The position numbers were made by a program, and so were the translations under genes. Below, piece by piece: positions 8,789 to 18,137 of a stretch of DNA of 64,000 nt. This stretch comes from Alishewanella agri BL06. GTDB taxonomy: Bacteria; Pseudomonadota; Gammaproteobacteria; Enterobacterales; Alteromonadaceae. The notes beneath the pieces are model-generated. The model was not told the origin of the DNA, ran no database searches, and saw only the letters and a program-made list of their open reading frames with translations. The first letter of the stretch is position 1. Each line of letters opens with the position of its first letter. The stretch covers positions 1-64,000 of the forward strand of contig NZ_AKKU01000018.1 in the NCBI RefSeq assembly GCF_000272005.1, written 5' to 3'.

Positions 8789-11700
8789 AAGCCGCGATCC
8801 ATCGCGGAAAGCGAATTTGGAAATGCAAACCCTGCCCTGGCGCACTTTGTACGTTAATGCTTCCCTGCAGGCGCACTGTCACCAGGTTGTAGACAATATG
8901 TGCCCCCAAACCACTCCCTCCCTGATTGCGCTTGGTAGTAAAGAAAGGTTCGAATAGCTGACGTAACTGCTCGGTAGTCATACCGCGGCCATTATCACTA
9001 AAATTAAGCTGTATCCAATCGTCTTCCGCAGTAACTTCAATGCTGATCTGCGCTGTGGTTTGCCCTTCTAAACCGTGAATTAACGCATTGATAACCAGAT
9101 TGGTCAGCACCTGAGCGAGGGCTCCGGGATCAGAATATAAGGGTAACGGATCCGGACACTGCAGTTGCAACTGACAATGTTGCTGCTTTAAGCGGGAACG
9201 CAACGACAACATCACATCCTGCAGATACTGATAAAGTTCAAACTCACGGTAGCTGTCTGTGCTTTGGTCGACAGAAACTTGTTTAAAACTGGAGACTAAA
9301 TCAGCGGCGCGCTGCGTATTCACTTGCAGGATTCTTAAACCATCGGCCAGCTGCTGCATAAAGCGCTCAAACTGACTTTGTTGCATGGTGCGGCTGGCAA
9401 AGGCAGCCGCCAATTGCTGCTGTTCACTTTGTAAGTGACTGGTGGCAGTAACGCAAATCCCGAGCGGTGTATTAATTTCATGGGCGACACCGGCAACCAA
9501 GCCACCCAGTGAGGCCATTTTTTCCTGCATGATCAGCTGTTGCTGGGTTTGTTGTAACCGTTGATAGGATAACTCTAAGGCTTGATTCTGTTCAGCTAAC
9601 TGCGCAGTACGCTGTGCCACTTGTTGCTCCAGTTTGTGACGAACCCGATATTCCCGTTGCAGTTTCCAATGAATAAACCAACCGATACCAAGCGCGACAC
9701 TCAATAATAACCCTAACCTGAACCACCAGGTCAGCCACCAGGGCGGTAACACCTGCAACGCTAGCTGTGTGGGTTGTTGCCACTGTCCATCAGCCAGTCG
9801 GGCGCTGACTTGAAATACATAGTTACCCGGTGGCAGTCGGGTATAGGTTGCTACCGCATTTTGGGCACTAGTCAGGATCCAATCCCGATCGAACCCAACC
9901 AGCTGATAACGATATTGGATTAACCGCGGTTGTTTAAACTCGGGCGAGGCAAAACGTAAGCTAAACATGTCCTGCTCATAATTCAACTTCAGCTGCTGCA
10001 ATTGCCCGAGCGCCGCAGGTAATATTGCGCTGCCAGCCGGCACTGGCTGGTTAAATAACGACAAGCCGGTAAGCTGCACCTGACTTAATGCAACGCGCTG
10101 TGGCAGCTTGTCTACGTCAAAATAATCAAAGCCACGGGCACCTCCACGGTAAATCCGCTGGCCATGTACATCCCAGGCGCCAATCCAGGTTACGCTTTGC
10201 ATACCGTGCATTTCGTCAAGTTCCAGATAAGTGTTTTGCTCTGGTAACCAATGCAAACGATAGAGTAAGCGGAATATATCGGCTTGTTGTAGTTCCGGGT
10301 CCTGATCTTCTGGCGCCAGATAGGCTTTAAAGCCCTTAATAGTATCTGGCTGCTCTGCATCCCGCAGCACCCGGTGATTCACATTACCCGCTCTTACCCA
10401 TAGCTGCTGCTGCTGCGTATCTTCTATAATCAGCTGGATACCATTCAGCCGCAAACCATGACTGCTGCCGGGGTGCTGCATCCAATAGTCAACCTGACCA
10501 GTTGCCGGTTGATAGCGTGCCAATCCCTGATCGGTTGAACCGATCCAGATCGCTCCCAGATAGTCCTCACTGATGTTGTTGACATCTTCAAACCGCACCA
10601 CAGGCTCAGCGCCTTTTGCCTGGCGGAAATGCCGCACTGCGGTCCGCTGTGGATCTAACCGGAACAACCCCTGGCCACGACTGCCAATCCAGAGATTTTG
10701 CTGGCGGTCTGTAAACAGAAAACGTACTATCGGCTCATCGCCAGCATTCAGACTAAACAATTGCCAGTGGCCCGTCACGGCGTCTAGCTGGAACAGGCCT
10801 TTGTCTGTCCCCAGCCACAACACGCCTGCCTGATCTTGCTTCACCGTTTGTACCGAGCTGACCTGAGTCGCTGTTACCGGAATAGGCCAATGTTGCAGCT
10901 TGCCGGTGAGGGGATTAAAGTGCACCACACCACCTTCGCGGTTGGCCAGCCACAGACTATCGGCGGCAACCGCATCTAATCCCAGCACATTCGGCGCCGG
11001 TAGCAGACCATGCGCAGGCTGGCCGGGTGGCAGCGTTTTGATTTGTTTGGCGAAGCGACTTAAGCCTTTAAAGCCCGCCTGACTGATCGTCCACAAAATA
11101 CCTTGCTGATCATAATACAACCCGAGTAAGTCGCTGCGCGGTAGGCCATCGCTGAATTCGGCACTGTAAGGATAATGTTGCCATCCGCCAGCCACACTAA
11201 AATACCAGAGTCCACCCCGACTATCAGCGCTATAACTGCTTAGCCAAAGCCCATTATCTGCATCAACGCTTAGATCAGACAGCAAAGCCTGTTGCAAAGC
11301 AGGCGGTTGCGGCACCTTAACAAAGTGTTGTTGCGCCGCCTGGTAACGAAACAACCCCTGCCCATAACTGGCAGCGTAAATCTGACCGTCAGCCGCAGCG
11401 CGGATCCGGGTTACAGAAACGCCGCCAGTAGTTTGCGCAAAGTGCAGTTGCTGCCAGTCTGCACTGTCCGCCGGTTGATATAACACGCCACCTTGTTGCT
11501 GCCCTATGGTACGCAGAGGGGCATCGCCGAGCGCCAGCCATAGCCCACCCTGAGGATCAACGTAAATATCATTGATATGATTTACCGCTAAGTTTGGCAG
11601 ATTAGGTAAGGCAATCGGCAAGAATTGCTGTTGTTGTGGCTGCCAGCGAAATAAACCGCCCCCATAGGTCGCCACCCATAGCGTCTGATTGGCATCAAAT

Positions 11701-12134
11701 AACAGCGAAGAAATTTCTGCCGCCGCACTAAAGTTGGCAGTTAGTTCATAGCGGGTAAAACGTTCGGTCGCCGGATCATAGTAATTCAGGCCACCATAGC
11801 GGGTACCGACCCAAAGCCCCCCGTCGGGCGCGGGAGCTAAAGCAGATACCCAACTGGCGGATAAGGCATCAGGGCGTCCGGGATCGGCGCGAAATTCTAA
11901 CACCTCAGTGCCATCATGCCGAAATAAGCCTTGCTGAGTACCAAGCCACAGAAATCCCTGCTGATCACGTGCCATCGTAGTTGGCACCGGTAAAGACTTA
12001 TTCGGATGGGTCAGATTAATAAAGCGGCTGTACACCGGAGTGGCGGCAGGATCAGGTAAGGACTCAGCACCGGCTGTCGCGACAAAACACAGTGCGATAG
12101 CGTGTAACAACGCGAATTTTAGCCAGTACTGCAC
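8787..12134 (-). CDS. Hybrid-type sensor histidine kinase with Reg_prop beta-propeller sensor
   Basis: A 1115-residue membrane kinase. It has a signal peptide (1-23, ATAGAES), two periplasmic beta-propeller lobes of Reg_prop repeats (about 30-690; recurring G-L-W-L/V-G-T and D-x-x-G-x-L/I-W), a Y_Y_Y domain (about 705-785; YRYQLVGFDRDW, LPPGNYVFQVSA), one transmembrane helix (about 795-815), a coiled coil, a HisKA domain with phospho-acceptor His885 (GGLVAGVAHEINTPLG), and an HATPase domain (NLVINALIHG, DNGRGM, GGSGLGAHIV). This is the architecture of Bacteroidetes polysaccharide sensors, but there is no receiver or AraC output domain and no response-regulator gene nearby, so it is an orphan. 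The ligand may be an oligosaccharide; the GH16-TonB operon is 3 kb away, but the link is speculative. Confidence 0.92.
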   Translation of the reverse strand: MQYWLKFALLHAIALCFVATAGAESLPDPAATPVYSRFINLTHPNKSLPVPTTMARDQQGFLWLGTQQGLFRHDGTEVLEFRADPGRPDALSASWVSALAPAPDGGLWVGTRYGGLNYYDPATERFTRYELTANFSAAAEISSLLFDANQTLWVATYGGGLFRWQPQQQQFLPIALPNLPNLAVNHINDIYVDPQGGLWLALGDAPLRTIGQQQGGVLYQPADSADWQQLHFAQTTGGVSVTRIRAAADGQIYAASYGQGLFRYQAAQQHFVKVPQPPALQQALLSDLSVDADNGLWLSSYSADSRGGLWYFSVAGGWQHYPYSAEFSDGLPRSDLLGLYYDQQGILWTISQAGFKGLSRFAKQIKTLPPGQPAHGLLPAPNVLGLDAVAADSLWLANREGGVVHFNPLTGKLQHWPIPVTATQVSSVQTVKQDQAGVLWLGTDKGLFQLDAVTGHWQLFSLNAGDEPIVRFLFTDRQQNLWIGSRGQGLFRLDPQRTAVRHFRQAKGAEPVVRFEDVNNISEDYLGAIWIGSTDQGLARYQPATGQVDYWMQHPGSSHGLRLNGIQLIIEDTQQQQLWVRAGNVNHRVLRDAEQPDTIKGFKAYLAPEDQDPELQQADIFRLLYRLHWLPEQNTYLELDEMHGMQSVTWIGAWDVHGQRIYRGGARGFDYFDVDKLPQRVALSQVQLTGLSLFNQPVPAGSAILPAALGQLQQLKLNYEQDMFSLRFASPEFKQPRLIQYRYQLVGFDRDWILTSAQNAVATYTRLPPGNYVFQVSARLADGQWQQPTQLALQVLPPWWLTWWFRLGLLLSVALGIGWFIHWKLQREYRVRHKLEQQVAQRTAQLAEQNQALELSYQRLQQTQQQLIMQEKMASLGGLVAGVAHEINTPLGICVTATSHLQSEQQQLAAAFASRTMQQSQFERFMQQLADGLRILQVNTQRAADLVSSFKQVSVDQSTDSYREFELYQYLQDVMLSLRSRLKQQHCQLQLQCPDPLPLYSDPGALAQVLTNLVINALIHGLEGQTTAQISIEVTAEDDWIQLNFSDNGRGMTTEQLRQLFEPFFTTKRNQGGSGLGAHIVYNLVTVRLQGSINVQSAPGQGLHFQIRFPRWIAA

Positions 12135-12209
12135 GCCATACTTCTTCCAGCCAGAGTCTATGCCAAAAGTATTACCCGTGCTCCGACTGAGTGCAAGAGA
12201 GATTTTGTA

Positions 12210-12782
12210 CTATCTGCTACCGGATGATGCGCCGGGTATGAAGGCAATACGGCCTTGCTGCACCGCTAGATTAAGCGGCATGGCGGTGAGTAACTTAACC
12301 TTAGGATCCTCTCGGTCAAAACGATATACCGGGTTGGTCGCCAGAAATTGATTGACCAGTTGCAACAGCTCATTGCTTACCGGCGTCAGATTACCGCGAT
12401 AGCCCGCGGCCTCAATAGAGGAATTAAGCAATTTAACTGAACGCACGTAAACCGCCTGCTCGCTTGCATCATAATAAGGCACACCTTCAACTTGCAGCTG
12501 TAAATCTGCCGGATAGGTCAAGCCAAATAAACTTAAGCTGGCGTTAGCGGCAGTTTGAATCCGAATCACATCCGAATTATCCGGGCCAATCTGCACGCTC
12601 ATCTGGTCTACCGCCATTTTCAGCGGTATACCGGCCACATTAGCTTGCCGCGTCAGCTCAGGCACTTTGCGCGTTAACAACTGTTCCAAATCAGCCTCTG
12701 ACACCGAAAACACTGACACCGGGGCCAGCTGGCTGCAGCCAACCAACAAAACACCACAAATTAACATCAGTAATACGCGCAT
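12210..12782 (-). CDS. DUF1439 (YceB-like) outer-membrane lipoprotein
   Basis: A 190-residue predicted lipoprotein: MRVLLMLICGVLLVGCSQ gives a signal peptide with lipobox LVGC. The rest resembles the DUF1439/YceB family of small lipoproteins with an SMP-like fold and no known enzymatic role. I chose the ATG at 12782 because GAGA lies at good spacing upstream and the signal peptide then starts cleanly. The reading frame is open further upstream to 12893, but that extension would bury the lipobox. The gene lies 75 bases upstream of the sensor kinase on the same strand and may be co-transcribed with it. Confidence 0.75.
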   Translation of the reverse strand: MRVLLMLICGVLLVGCSQLAPVSVFSVSEADLEQLLTRKVPELTRQANVAGIPLKMAVDQMSVQIGPDNSDVIRIQTAANASLSLFGLTYPADLQLQVEGVPYYDASEQAVYVRSVKLLNSSIEAAGYRGNLTPVSNELLQLVNQFLATNPVYRFDREDPKVKLLTAMPLNLAVQQGRIAFIPGASSGSR

Positions 12783-12910
12783 AGTCATTCTCAGTTGATA
12801 AAATTTGCCTGCTAATGCAGAAAGCATAGCTTGTATCTTAGGTTGTGCAGCTGAGCAGTGGCTGAACATAAAACGGGATTTGTTGTGGATCAACTTTCAC
12901 TGTCACGGAT

Positions 12911-12938
12911 TTGAGTTTTGGCTAAAAAGGCGTATTCT
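12911..12938 (+). promoter_or_regulatory. Probable promoter of the GGDEF-EAL cluster
   Basis: TTGAGT (12911-12916) and TATTCT (12933-12938) are spaced by 16 bp and lie 30 bases before the start of the GGDEF-EAL gene. The divergent lipoprotein gene starts at 12782, so this 186-base gap must also hold its promoter. Confidence 0.45.
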
Positions 12939-12968
12939 TAATTTAGTCAAATCCGATTAAGCTGCCAG

Positions 12969-15845
12969 ATGTTAGCCAGCATCCAACGTTTCTCGCATCG
13001 CCTGCTCCCTGGCGCCCCCTTTATTTTGAGCCCTATTTTGTTGCTCTTAATACTACTAACATTTTTACCGTTATTATTTCAATCGAAACTACCGGCTATC
13101 AGCATTGATTATTATCTGCCGATGCACACAGCACTCGAGATAATCGCCATAACGATCAGCGCACTGATTTTCGCCGTGATCCGAGAACAAGCACAATACG
13201 AGTTAAGTTGGCGTGGGCTGGTGCTGGCGGCAGCATTTTTTGCTGTATTCTGGCTCGATCTGGCTCACATTTTATCGTTTCAGGGCATGGCGCCTTATTT
13301 TGGCGACAATACGCCAGCAAAAACCATCAACTTTTGGCTCAGTGCGCGCTTTGTTGCTGCCGTGGCTTTACTCTATGCGGTGCTGCCACAGGCCGATCGG
13401 GCAGCTAAACCGAAATTACTCTTACCTGCGATTGTTATTGCTGGTGTATTCGTCGCGCTTTGTCATATCTGGTTTATCAGCTTTCCAGACACAGTGCCCG
13501 CAACCTATCTGCCAGGAACCGGATTAACCCGCTATAAAATTCTGGCGGAATACACCATTGTTGCCATCTGTGGTTTAAGTCTGCTATTGCTCAGGTTGCA
13601 AGGTGAGCAGGAGCGGCCTTTTGCCTCGGCAGCACTTAGTGTGGCACTGATTCTGATTATTTTGTCAGAGTTATTTTTTACCTTGTATCACAGTATGAGC
13701 GATATCTATGCGCTGATTGGACATGTTTTGAAAGTTGCATCATATCTCTTTTTATATCGGGCACTGGTGCATGAAAGTCTGGCAAAACCCTTTCGTAAAC
13801 TCGCAGCATCCTCGGCTGAGCTGGCGGCGATGCTAAACGCGGTACCTGATTTGCTGTTCGAGGTGGACCTGGACGGCCGCTTTTATCGGGTGCATACCGG
13901 ACAAAACCAACAATTACTTTATTCTCCGGAGTTTTTCCTCGGTAGAACCATTGCAGAGGTGATGCCGGACTCAGCCAGACAAGCTGGTGAACTGGCGATT
14001 GCTGAAGCCTGGCAAAATAAAGGCGTTTCGTCTCCACAACACTATGCTTTAGAGATTGCCAATAAAATGGAATGGTTTCAGGTTATCGCCTCGCTAAAAC
14101 AAGAGGCAATATCAAACCATCGACCACGCTTTGTACTAGCCGCGCGCAATATTACAGAGCAGAAAATAGCCGAAGCAAACTCCCAAATAAACGCTTTGGC
14201 TTTTCAAACGCGTGAAGCCATTATGATTACCGATGCACAGCGGCGAATCATCCGGGTCAATCCAGCTTTTACTGAAATTACAGGTTACAGCGAACACGAA
14301 GTGTGTGGTCAAACCCCTGTTATCTTGCGCTCTGGTTTACATGATGAGCATTTTTATGCCGAACTATGGCAAACTCTGGAACATAACGGCGTTTGGAGTG
14401 GCGAGATTTACAACAAACGAAAAAACGGCGAAATCTATCCTGAGTACATTATCGTTAATGCCATCCATGACGAAAAAGGGCAGGTAACCCATTATATCGC
14501 CAGCTTTAACGATATCAGCGCCTTAAAGTCAGATCAGGAACGGATTTATCGGCTGGCATTTTATGACCCGTTAACGCAACTACCAAACCGACGGCTGCTG
14601 TTAGAGCGGATCAATGAAGTCCAGCACGAGTGCGCCAGAACCGGACATTATGCGGCACTGTTATTTATTGATTTAGACCACTTTAAACGGCTTAACGATT
14701 CGCTCGGACACTCCAGCGGCGACGAATTACTTAAGCAATTAGCCAGCCGCCTAAACCCAACTTTACGTCAAACGGATACGTTGGCCCGACCTGGCGGAGA
14801 CGAATTTATTTTATTGGCACCCTGCTATAAAACTCAGCTTAGCGAGGCAGCAGCAGACGCCGAGAAACTGGCAACTAAATTACTGCAACTGATCCGCGAA
14901 CCGTTCAAACTTGAGCAACAGCAATACCAGATCTCTGCCAGTATCGGTATAGCACTCTTTAACGATAATAGTAAAAATACCGATGAATTAATGGCATCAG
15001 CCGATTTAGCGATGTACCACTCTAAAGAGCAGGGGCGGAACAGGTGGTATTTTTTCGAGCAAAGTATGCAGCACAGGATTCTGTTGCGTCAGCAATTGGA
15101 AGCTGAAATGCAAACAGCATTACAGCAACAACAGTTTAAAGTGTATTTCCAGCCTAAAGTAGACGGCAGCGGCAAATTGACAGGTTATGAAGCCTTGCTG
15201 CGCTGGCAACATCCGGAACGGGGCATGATTAGTCCGGATGAGTTTATTCCAATCGCAGAACAATCCGGTTTTATTATCGAGCTGGGACACTGGGTATTGA
15301 TGCGGGCTTGTCAGGCTTTGCAGCAACTGTCTGATTCGTCGTTAGTCATTGCCATCAATGTTAGTAAACGCCAACTTCAAACCGATGATTTTGTGGAATC
15401 GACACTTGCAGCTGTGCTCAGTAGTGGTGTGCCGGCGAGCCAACTTGAATTTGAAATCACCGAAAGTATGTTAATGACGGACGTAGAGCATACCCGAGAC
15501 AAGCTTGAGAAATTACATCGTCAAGGTATTAGCTTCGCTGTTGATGACTTTGGCACCGGCTATTCATCACTGGCATTTTTGAAGAATTTACCGATTCAGG
15601 TGCTGAAGATTGATCGTTCTTTTGTCAGAGATTTTCTGGTTGATCAAAAAGATTACGCTATTGTGGATACGATTATCAGCATGGCTAAAGCGCTGAACCT
15701 TACCGTTGTTGCAGAAGGTGTCGAGACGGTAGAGCAGTTTAATATGTTATCCCAAATGCGCTGTGATTTGTTTCAGGGCTACCTGTTTGGTCGTCCGGCA
15801 GCAGACTTTGCAGCTCCCACCCTGCTGCAAGCTACCGAGAATTAA
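12969..15845 (+). CDS. Membrane-anchored bifunctional diguanylate cyclase/phosphodiesterase (MASE3-PAS-PAS-GGDEF-EAL)
   Basis: A 958-residue c-di-GMP enzyme. The N-terminal region (about 15-265) has seven or eight hydrophobic helices of the MASE3 sensor type. Two PAS domains follow (about 280-390 and 400-515), then GGDEF (about 530-690) with an intact GGDEF signature at 609-613 and an RxxD inhibitory site (RQTD) five residues before it, then EAL (about 705-950) with intact EALLR (741-745), NVSxxQL-like and DDFGTGYSS motifs. Both activities look possible from the residues; which dominates cannot be told. It ends 27 bases before the GspE-fusion gene on the same strand, so the three genes from here to 19228 look like one operon. 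Confidence 0.95.
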   Translation: MLASIQRFSHRLLPGAPFILSPILLLLILLTFLPLLFQSKLPAISIDYYLPMHTALEIIAITISALIFAVIREQAQYELSWRGLVLAAAFFAVFWLDLAHILSFQGMAPYFGDNTPAKTINFWLSARFVAAVALLYAVLPQADRAAKPKLLLPAIVIAGVFVALCHIWFISFPDTVPATYLPGTGLTRYKILAEYTIVAICGLSLLLLRLQGEQERPFASAALSVALILIILSELFFTLYHSMSDIYALIGHVLKVASYLFLYRALVHESLAKPFRKLAASSAELAAMLNAVPDLLFEVDLDGRFYRVHTGQNQQLLYSPEFFLGRTIAEVMPDSARQAGELAIAEAWQNKGVSSPQHYALEIANKMEWFQVIASLKQEAISNHRPRFVLAARNITEQKIAEANSQINALAFQTREAIMITDAQRRIIRVNPAFTEITGYSEHEVCGQTPVILRSGLHDEHFYAELWQTLEHNGVWSGEIYNKRKNGEIYPEYIIVNAIHDEKGQVTHYIASFNDISALKSDQERIYRLAFYDPLTQLPNRRLLLERINEVQHECARTGHYAALLFIDLDHFKRLNDSLGHSSGDELLKQLASRLNPTLRQTDTLARPGGDEFILLAPCYKTQLSEAAADAEKLATKLLQLIREPFKLEQQQYQISASIGIALFNDNSKNTDELMASADLAMYHSKEQGRNRWYFFEQSMQHRILLRQQLEAEMQTALQQQQFKVYFQPKVDGSGKLTGYEALLRWQHPERGMISPDEFIPIAEQSGFIIELGHWVLMRACQALQQLSDSSLVIAINVSKRQLQTDDFVESTLAAVLSSGVPASQLEFEITESMLMTDVEHTRDKLEKLHRQGISFAVDDFGTGYSSLAFLKNLPIQVLKIDRSFVRDFLVDQKDYAIVDTIISMAKALNLTVVAEGVETVEQFNMLSQMRCDLFQGYLFGRPAADFAAPTLLQATEN

Positions 15846-15872
15846 CTGCCAGTGTAAGAGGCTAACGCCACT

Positions 15873-18137
15873 ATGTATGAAGTCGATGCAGAAAAGCAAC
15901 TTTATCCGGCAATCCTGGCCGTACCACGGCAGCACTTTGTCGCTGACGCCAGCCGCGAGCCACTGATCACCGGTCACAGCCTGCCAACCCAGGCGGCGAT
16001 GCAACGTTTACTAAGTTTAATCCCACCGCCGCATCCGGATGCTACGGTATTACATGTGGGCACCGGCAGCGGCTATATAGCCGCGGTATTGGCTCAAATG
16101 GCTAGTCAAGTCTATGCACTTGAGCGCGACGCTGCGGTGGCAGCTCTGGCAAGCAGTCGCCTTGCCACGCTGCACCTTAACAATGTGCAAGTCATCCATG
16201 GCGACGCTGAGCAGGATTTTGGGCCACTGCCGCCCTGTAAGCTCATTTTATGTACCTGTCAGCTACGTAGCTTTAAGTATCTGGAGCCATTATTAACCGA
16301 GCATGGTTTTTTAGTGGTACTGGAGGATGAACAGGATGGGCTATCAAATCTGGCGTTATATCAAAAAGATAACGGGAATCTGCAGCGGCGCCGTAATCTT
16401 GGCTGGATAGACTTCAGTCGTCGTTTGCAACAAAGTATTATCGATTTGGGCCTGGCCGATGAACAGTTAATTCGCGAAGCCAGCCTGGAAGCGAAAAAGC
16501 TGCAGAAACCGCTGATGCAGATCCTGAGTAAAAAACTCAACCTGGATGATCAAAAGTTATTCAGCTCGCTGGCAAAAGAACGTCAACTGCCATTTAAAGC
16601 CTTTGATGAGCTGGTCAATGACATCGACGCGAGTTTGTTCAATTTGTTCTCCAGAACCTATCTCGATCGCCAACGTGTGCTACCACTTAAATATCAACAG
16701 CAACAGCTACTCCTCGTTACCGATAATCCTGACGTACAAATTGACGAACTTATCGGTATGAACGGCAGCGGTGGCGTCGCCTGTATTTTAGTTACTCCGA
16801 ATGACTTTAAGCGTCTGTGGTCACATCTGGATATGTCGAAACGTGGTAATGATGCAATGTCACAGCAAAGGGTGCAAAGCGATGACAGCGACACTACCGA
16901 TGCACCCGCTCAAGCGGCCGATACGATTAACCCTTACCTGGTGGCGCTTTATGAAGCTATCTTGCTGGAGGCGGTCAGCGAAAATGCCAGTGATATTCAC
17001 CTGGAATTTTATAACAATGCTGCCAGGGTTCGTTTGCGGGTAGATGGCGATCTGCATGATATTCCGCATTTTCAGTTTAGTCTGGCGGAAATGGCCGGGC
17101 TGGTAAATATCATAAAAATCCGCTCAGAGCTGAATATTGCTGAGCGGCGTTTACCTCAGGGGGGTCGCTCGCAACTCAAGCACGGCGCAAATACCTATGA
17201 TTTACGGATCCAGACCCAACCTTCGTTGCACGCCGAACATGTGGTGATTCGGCTGCTAAAACACACCGGCCGCGCCCTGACGATGCAAGAGTTGGGAATG
17301 TCCGCTAAAGTCGCCGGCTATTACCACCGTTTACTCAATAATCCAGCGGGCTTGGTGCTGGTCGTCGGCCCTACCGGCTCTGGAAAATCAACAACCTTAT
17401 ATGCTGGTTTACAGGAATTAGCCGACGACGGCACCCGCAAGGTAATTACCGTTGAGGATCCGATCGAATATTCGATTGACAATATTCAGCAAACCCGCAT
17501 TCGCAGTGAAATTGGCTTTGATTTTCCGGATGCATTACGCGCCTTTGTGCGCGAAGATCCCGATGTGATTCTGGTTGGGGAAATCCGTGACCATCCGACT
17601 GCACTAGAGGCAATCCGCGCCTCACAAACCGGTCATCTGGTACTGTCGACGCTGCACTGTAACGACGCCGTAGATGCGCTACAGCGGTTGTATGACTTAA
17701 ATATTCATCCCAACTCACTGGCCAGTGAGCTGCTGGCCGTGATTGCGCAACGTTTGGCAAAACGTATCTGCCCGCACTGTAAAGTGGCAGCGACTCCGGA
17801 TCCAACGATTTTGCGCGAAGTCTTTCCTCAAGGCGTACCAGCCAGTTTTCGCTGCTATGAAGGCCAGGGCTGCACACATTGTCATGACCGCGGCACTAAA
17901 GGCCGTACCGCAGTGGTGGAATTTATGCAGGTCAACGCTGATATCCGCAATGCCATCTCACGCCAGCCATCGATTACCGAGATCCGCTGGCAAGCACTGG
18001 ATGCCGGCTTAATTACCATGCGCGACAGCGCACTGGATCTGGTGATTAATGGCGTTATTCCGTTATCTGAACTGCCTAAAATTCTGCCGCAGGATCGGAT
18101 GGCCCCCGAACAACGTGGCGGTAGCAGGAGAAGCTGA
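15873..18137 (+). CDS. Fusion of a PCMT-like methyltransferase domain to a GspE/PilB-type secretion ATPase
   Basis: A 754-residue protein in one uninterrupted frame. Residues about 1-165 resemble protein-L-isoaspartate methyltransferase: VPRQHFVADASREPLITGHSLPTQ matches the family N-terminus and VLHVGTGSGYIAAVL (about 60-74) is the SAM-binding motif I, though later motifs are degenerate (GDA for GDG). Residues about 172-300 look like a GspE/MshE N-terminal domain (LADEQLIREA, LAKERQLPF). The ATPase (about 345-740) has Walker A GPTGSGKST (from Gly499), Walker B/Asp-box DVILVGEIRD and a zinc-binding tetracysteine (Cys633, Cys636, Cys667, Cys670). No other type II secretion or type IV pilus genes lie nearby. 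It ends TGATG, overlapping the AAA+ gene start by one base, so translation is coupled. Whether the methyltransferase part is active is unknown. Confidence 0.88.
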   Translation: MYEVDAEKQLYPAILAVPRQHFVADASREPLITGHSLPTQAAMQRLLSLIPPPHPDATVLHVGTGSGYIAAVLAQMASQVYALERDAAVAALASSRLATLHLNNVQVIHGDAEQDFGPLPPCKLILCTCQLRSFKYLEPLLTEHGFLVVLEDEQDGLSNLALYQKDNGNLQRRRNLGWIDFSRRLQQSIIDLGLADEQLIREASLEAKKLQKPLMQILSKKLNLDDQKLFSSLAKERQLPFKAFDELVNDIDASLFNLFSRTYLDRQRVLPLKYQQQQLLLVTDNPDVQIDELIGMNGSGGVACILVTPNDFKRLWSHLDMSKRGNDAMSQQRVQSDDSDTTDAPAQAADTINPYLVALYEAILLEAVSENASDIHLEFYNNAARVRLRVDGDLHDIPHFQFSLAEMAGLVNIIKIRSELNIAERRLPQGGRSQLKHGANTYDLRIQTQPSLHAEHVVIRLLKHTGRALTMQELGMSAKVAGYYHRLLNNPAGLVLVVGPTGSGKSTTLYAGLQELADDGTRKVITVEDPIEYSIDNIQQTRIRSEIGFDFPDALRAFVREDPDVILVGEIRDHPTALEAIRASQTGHLVLSTLHCNDAVDALQRLYDLNIHPNSLASELLAVIAQRLAKRICPHCKVAATPDPTILREVFPQGVPASFRCYEGQGCTHCHDRGTKGRTAVVEFMQVNADIRNAISRQPSITEIRWQALDAGLITMRDSALDLVINGVIPLSELPKILPQDRMAPEQRGGSRRS

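Noticed and set aside
12783-12893. Longer N-terminus for the DUF1439 lipoprotein
   Set aside because: The extension has no good ribosome site and would place the lipobox about 50 residues into the protein.
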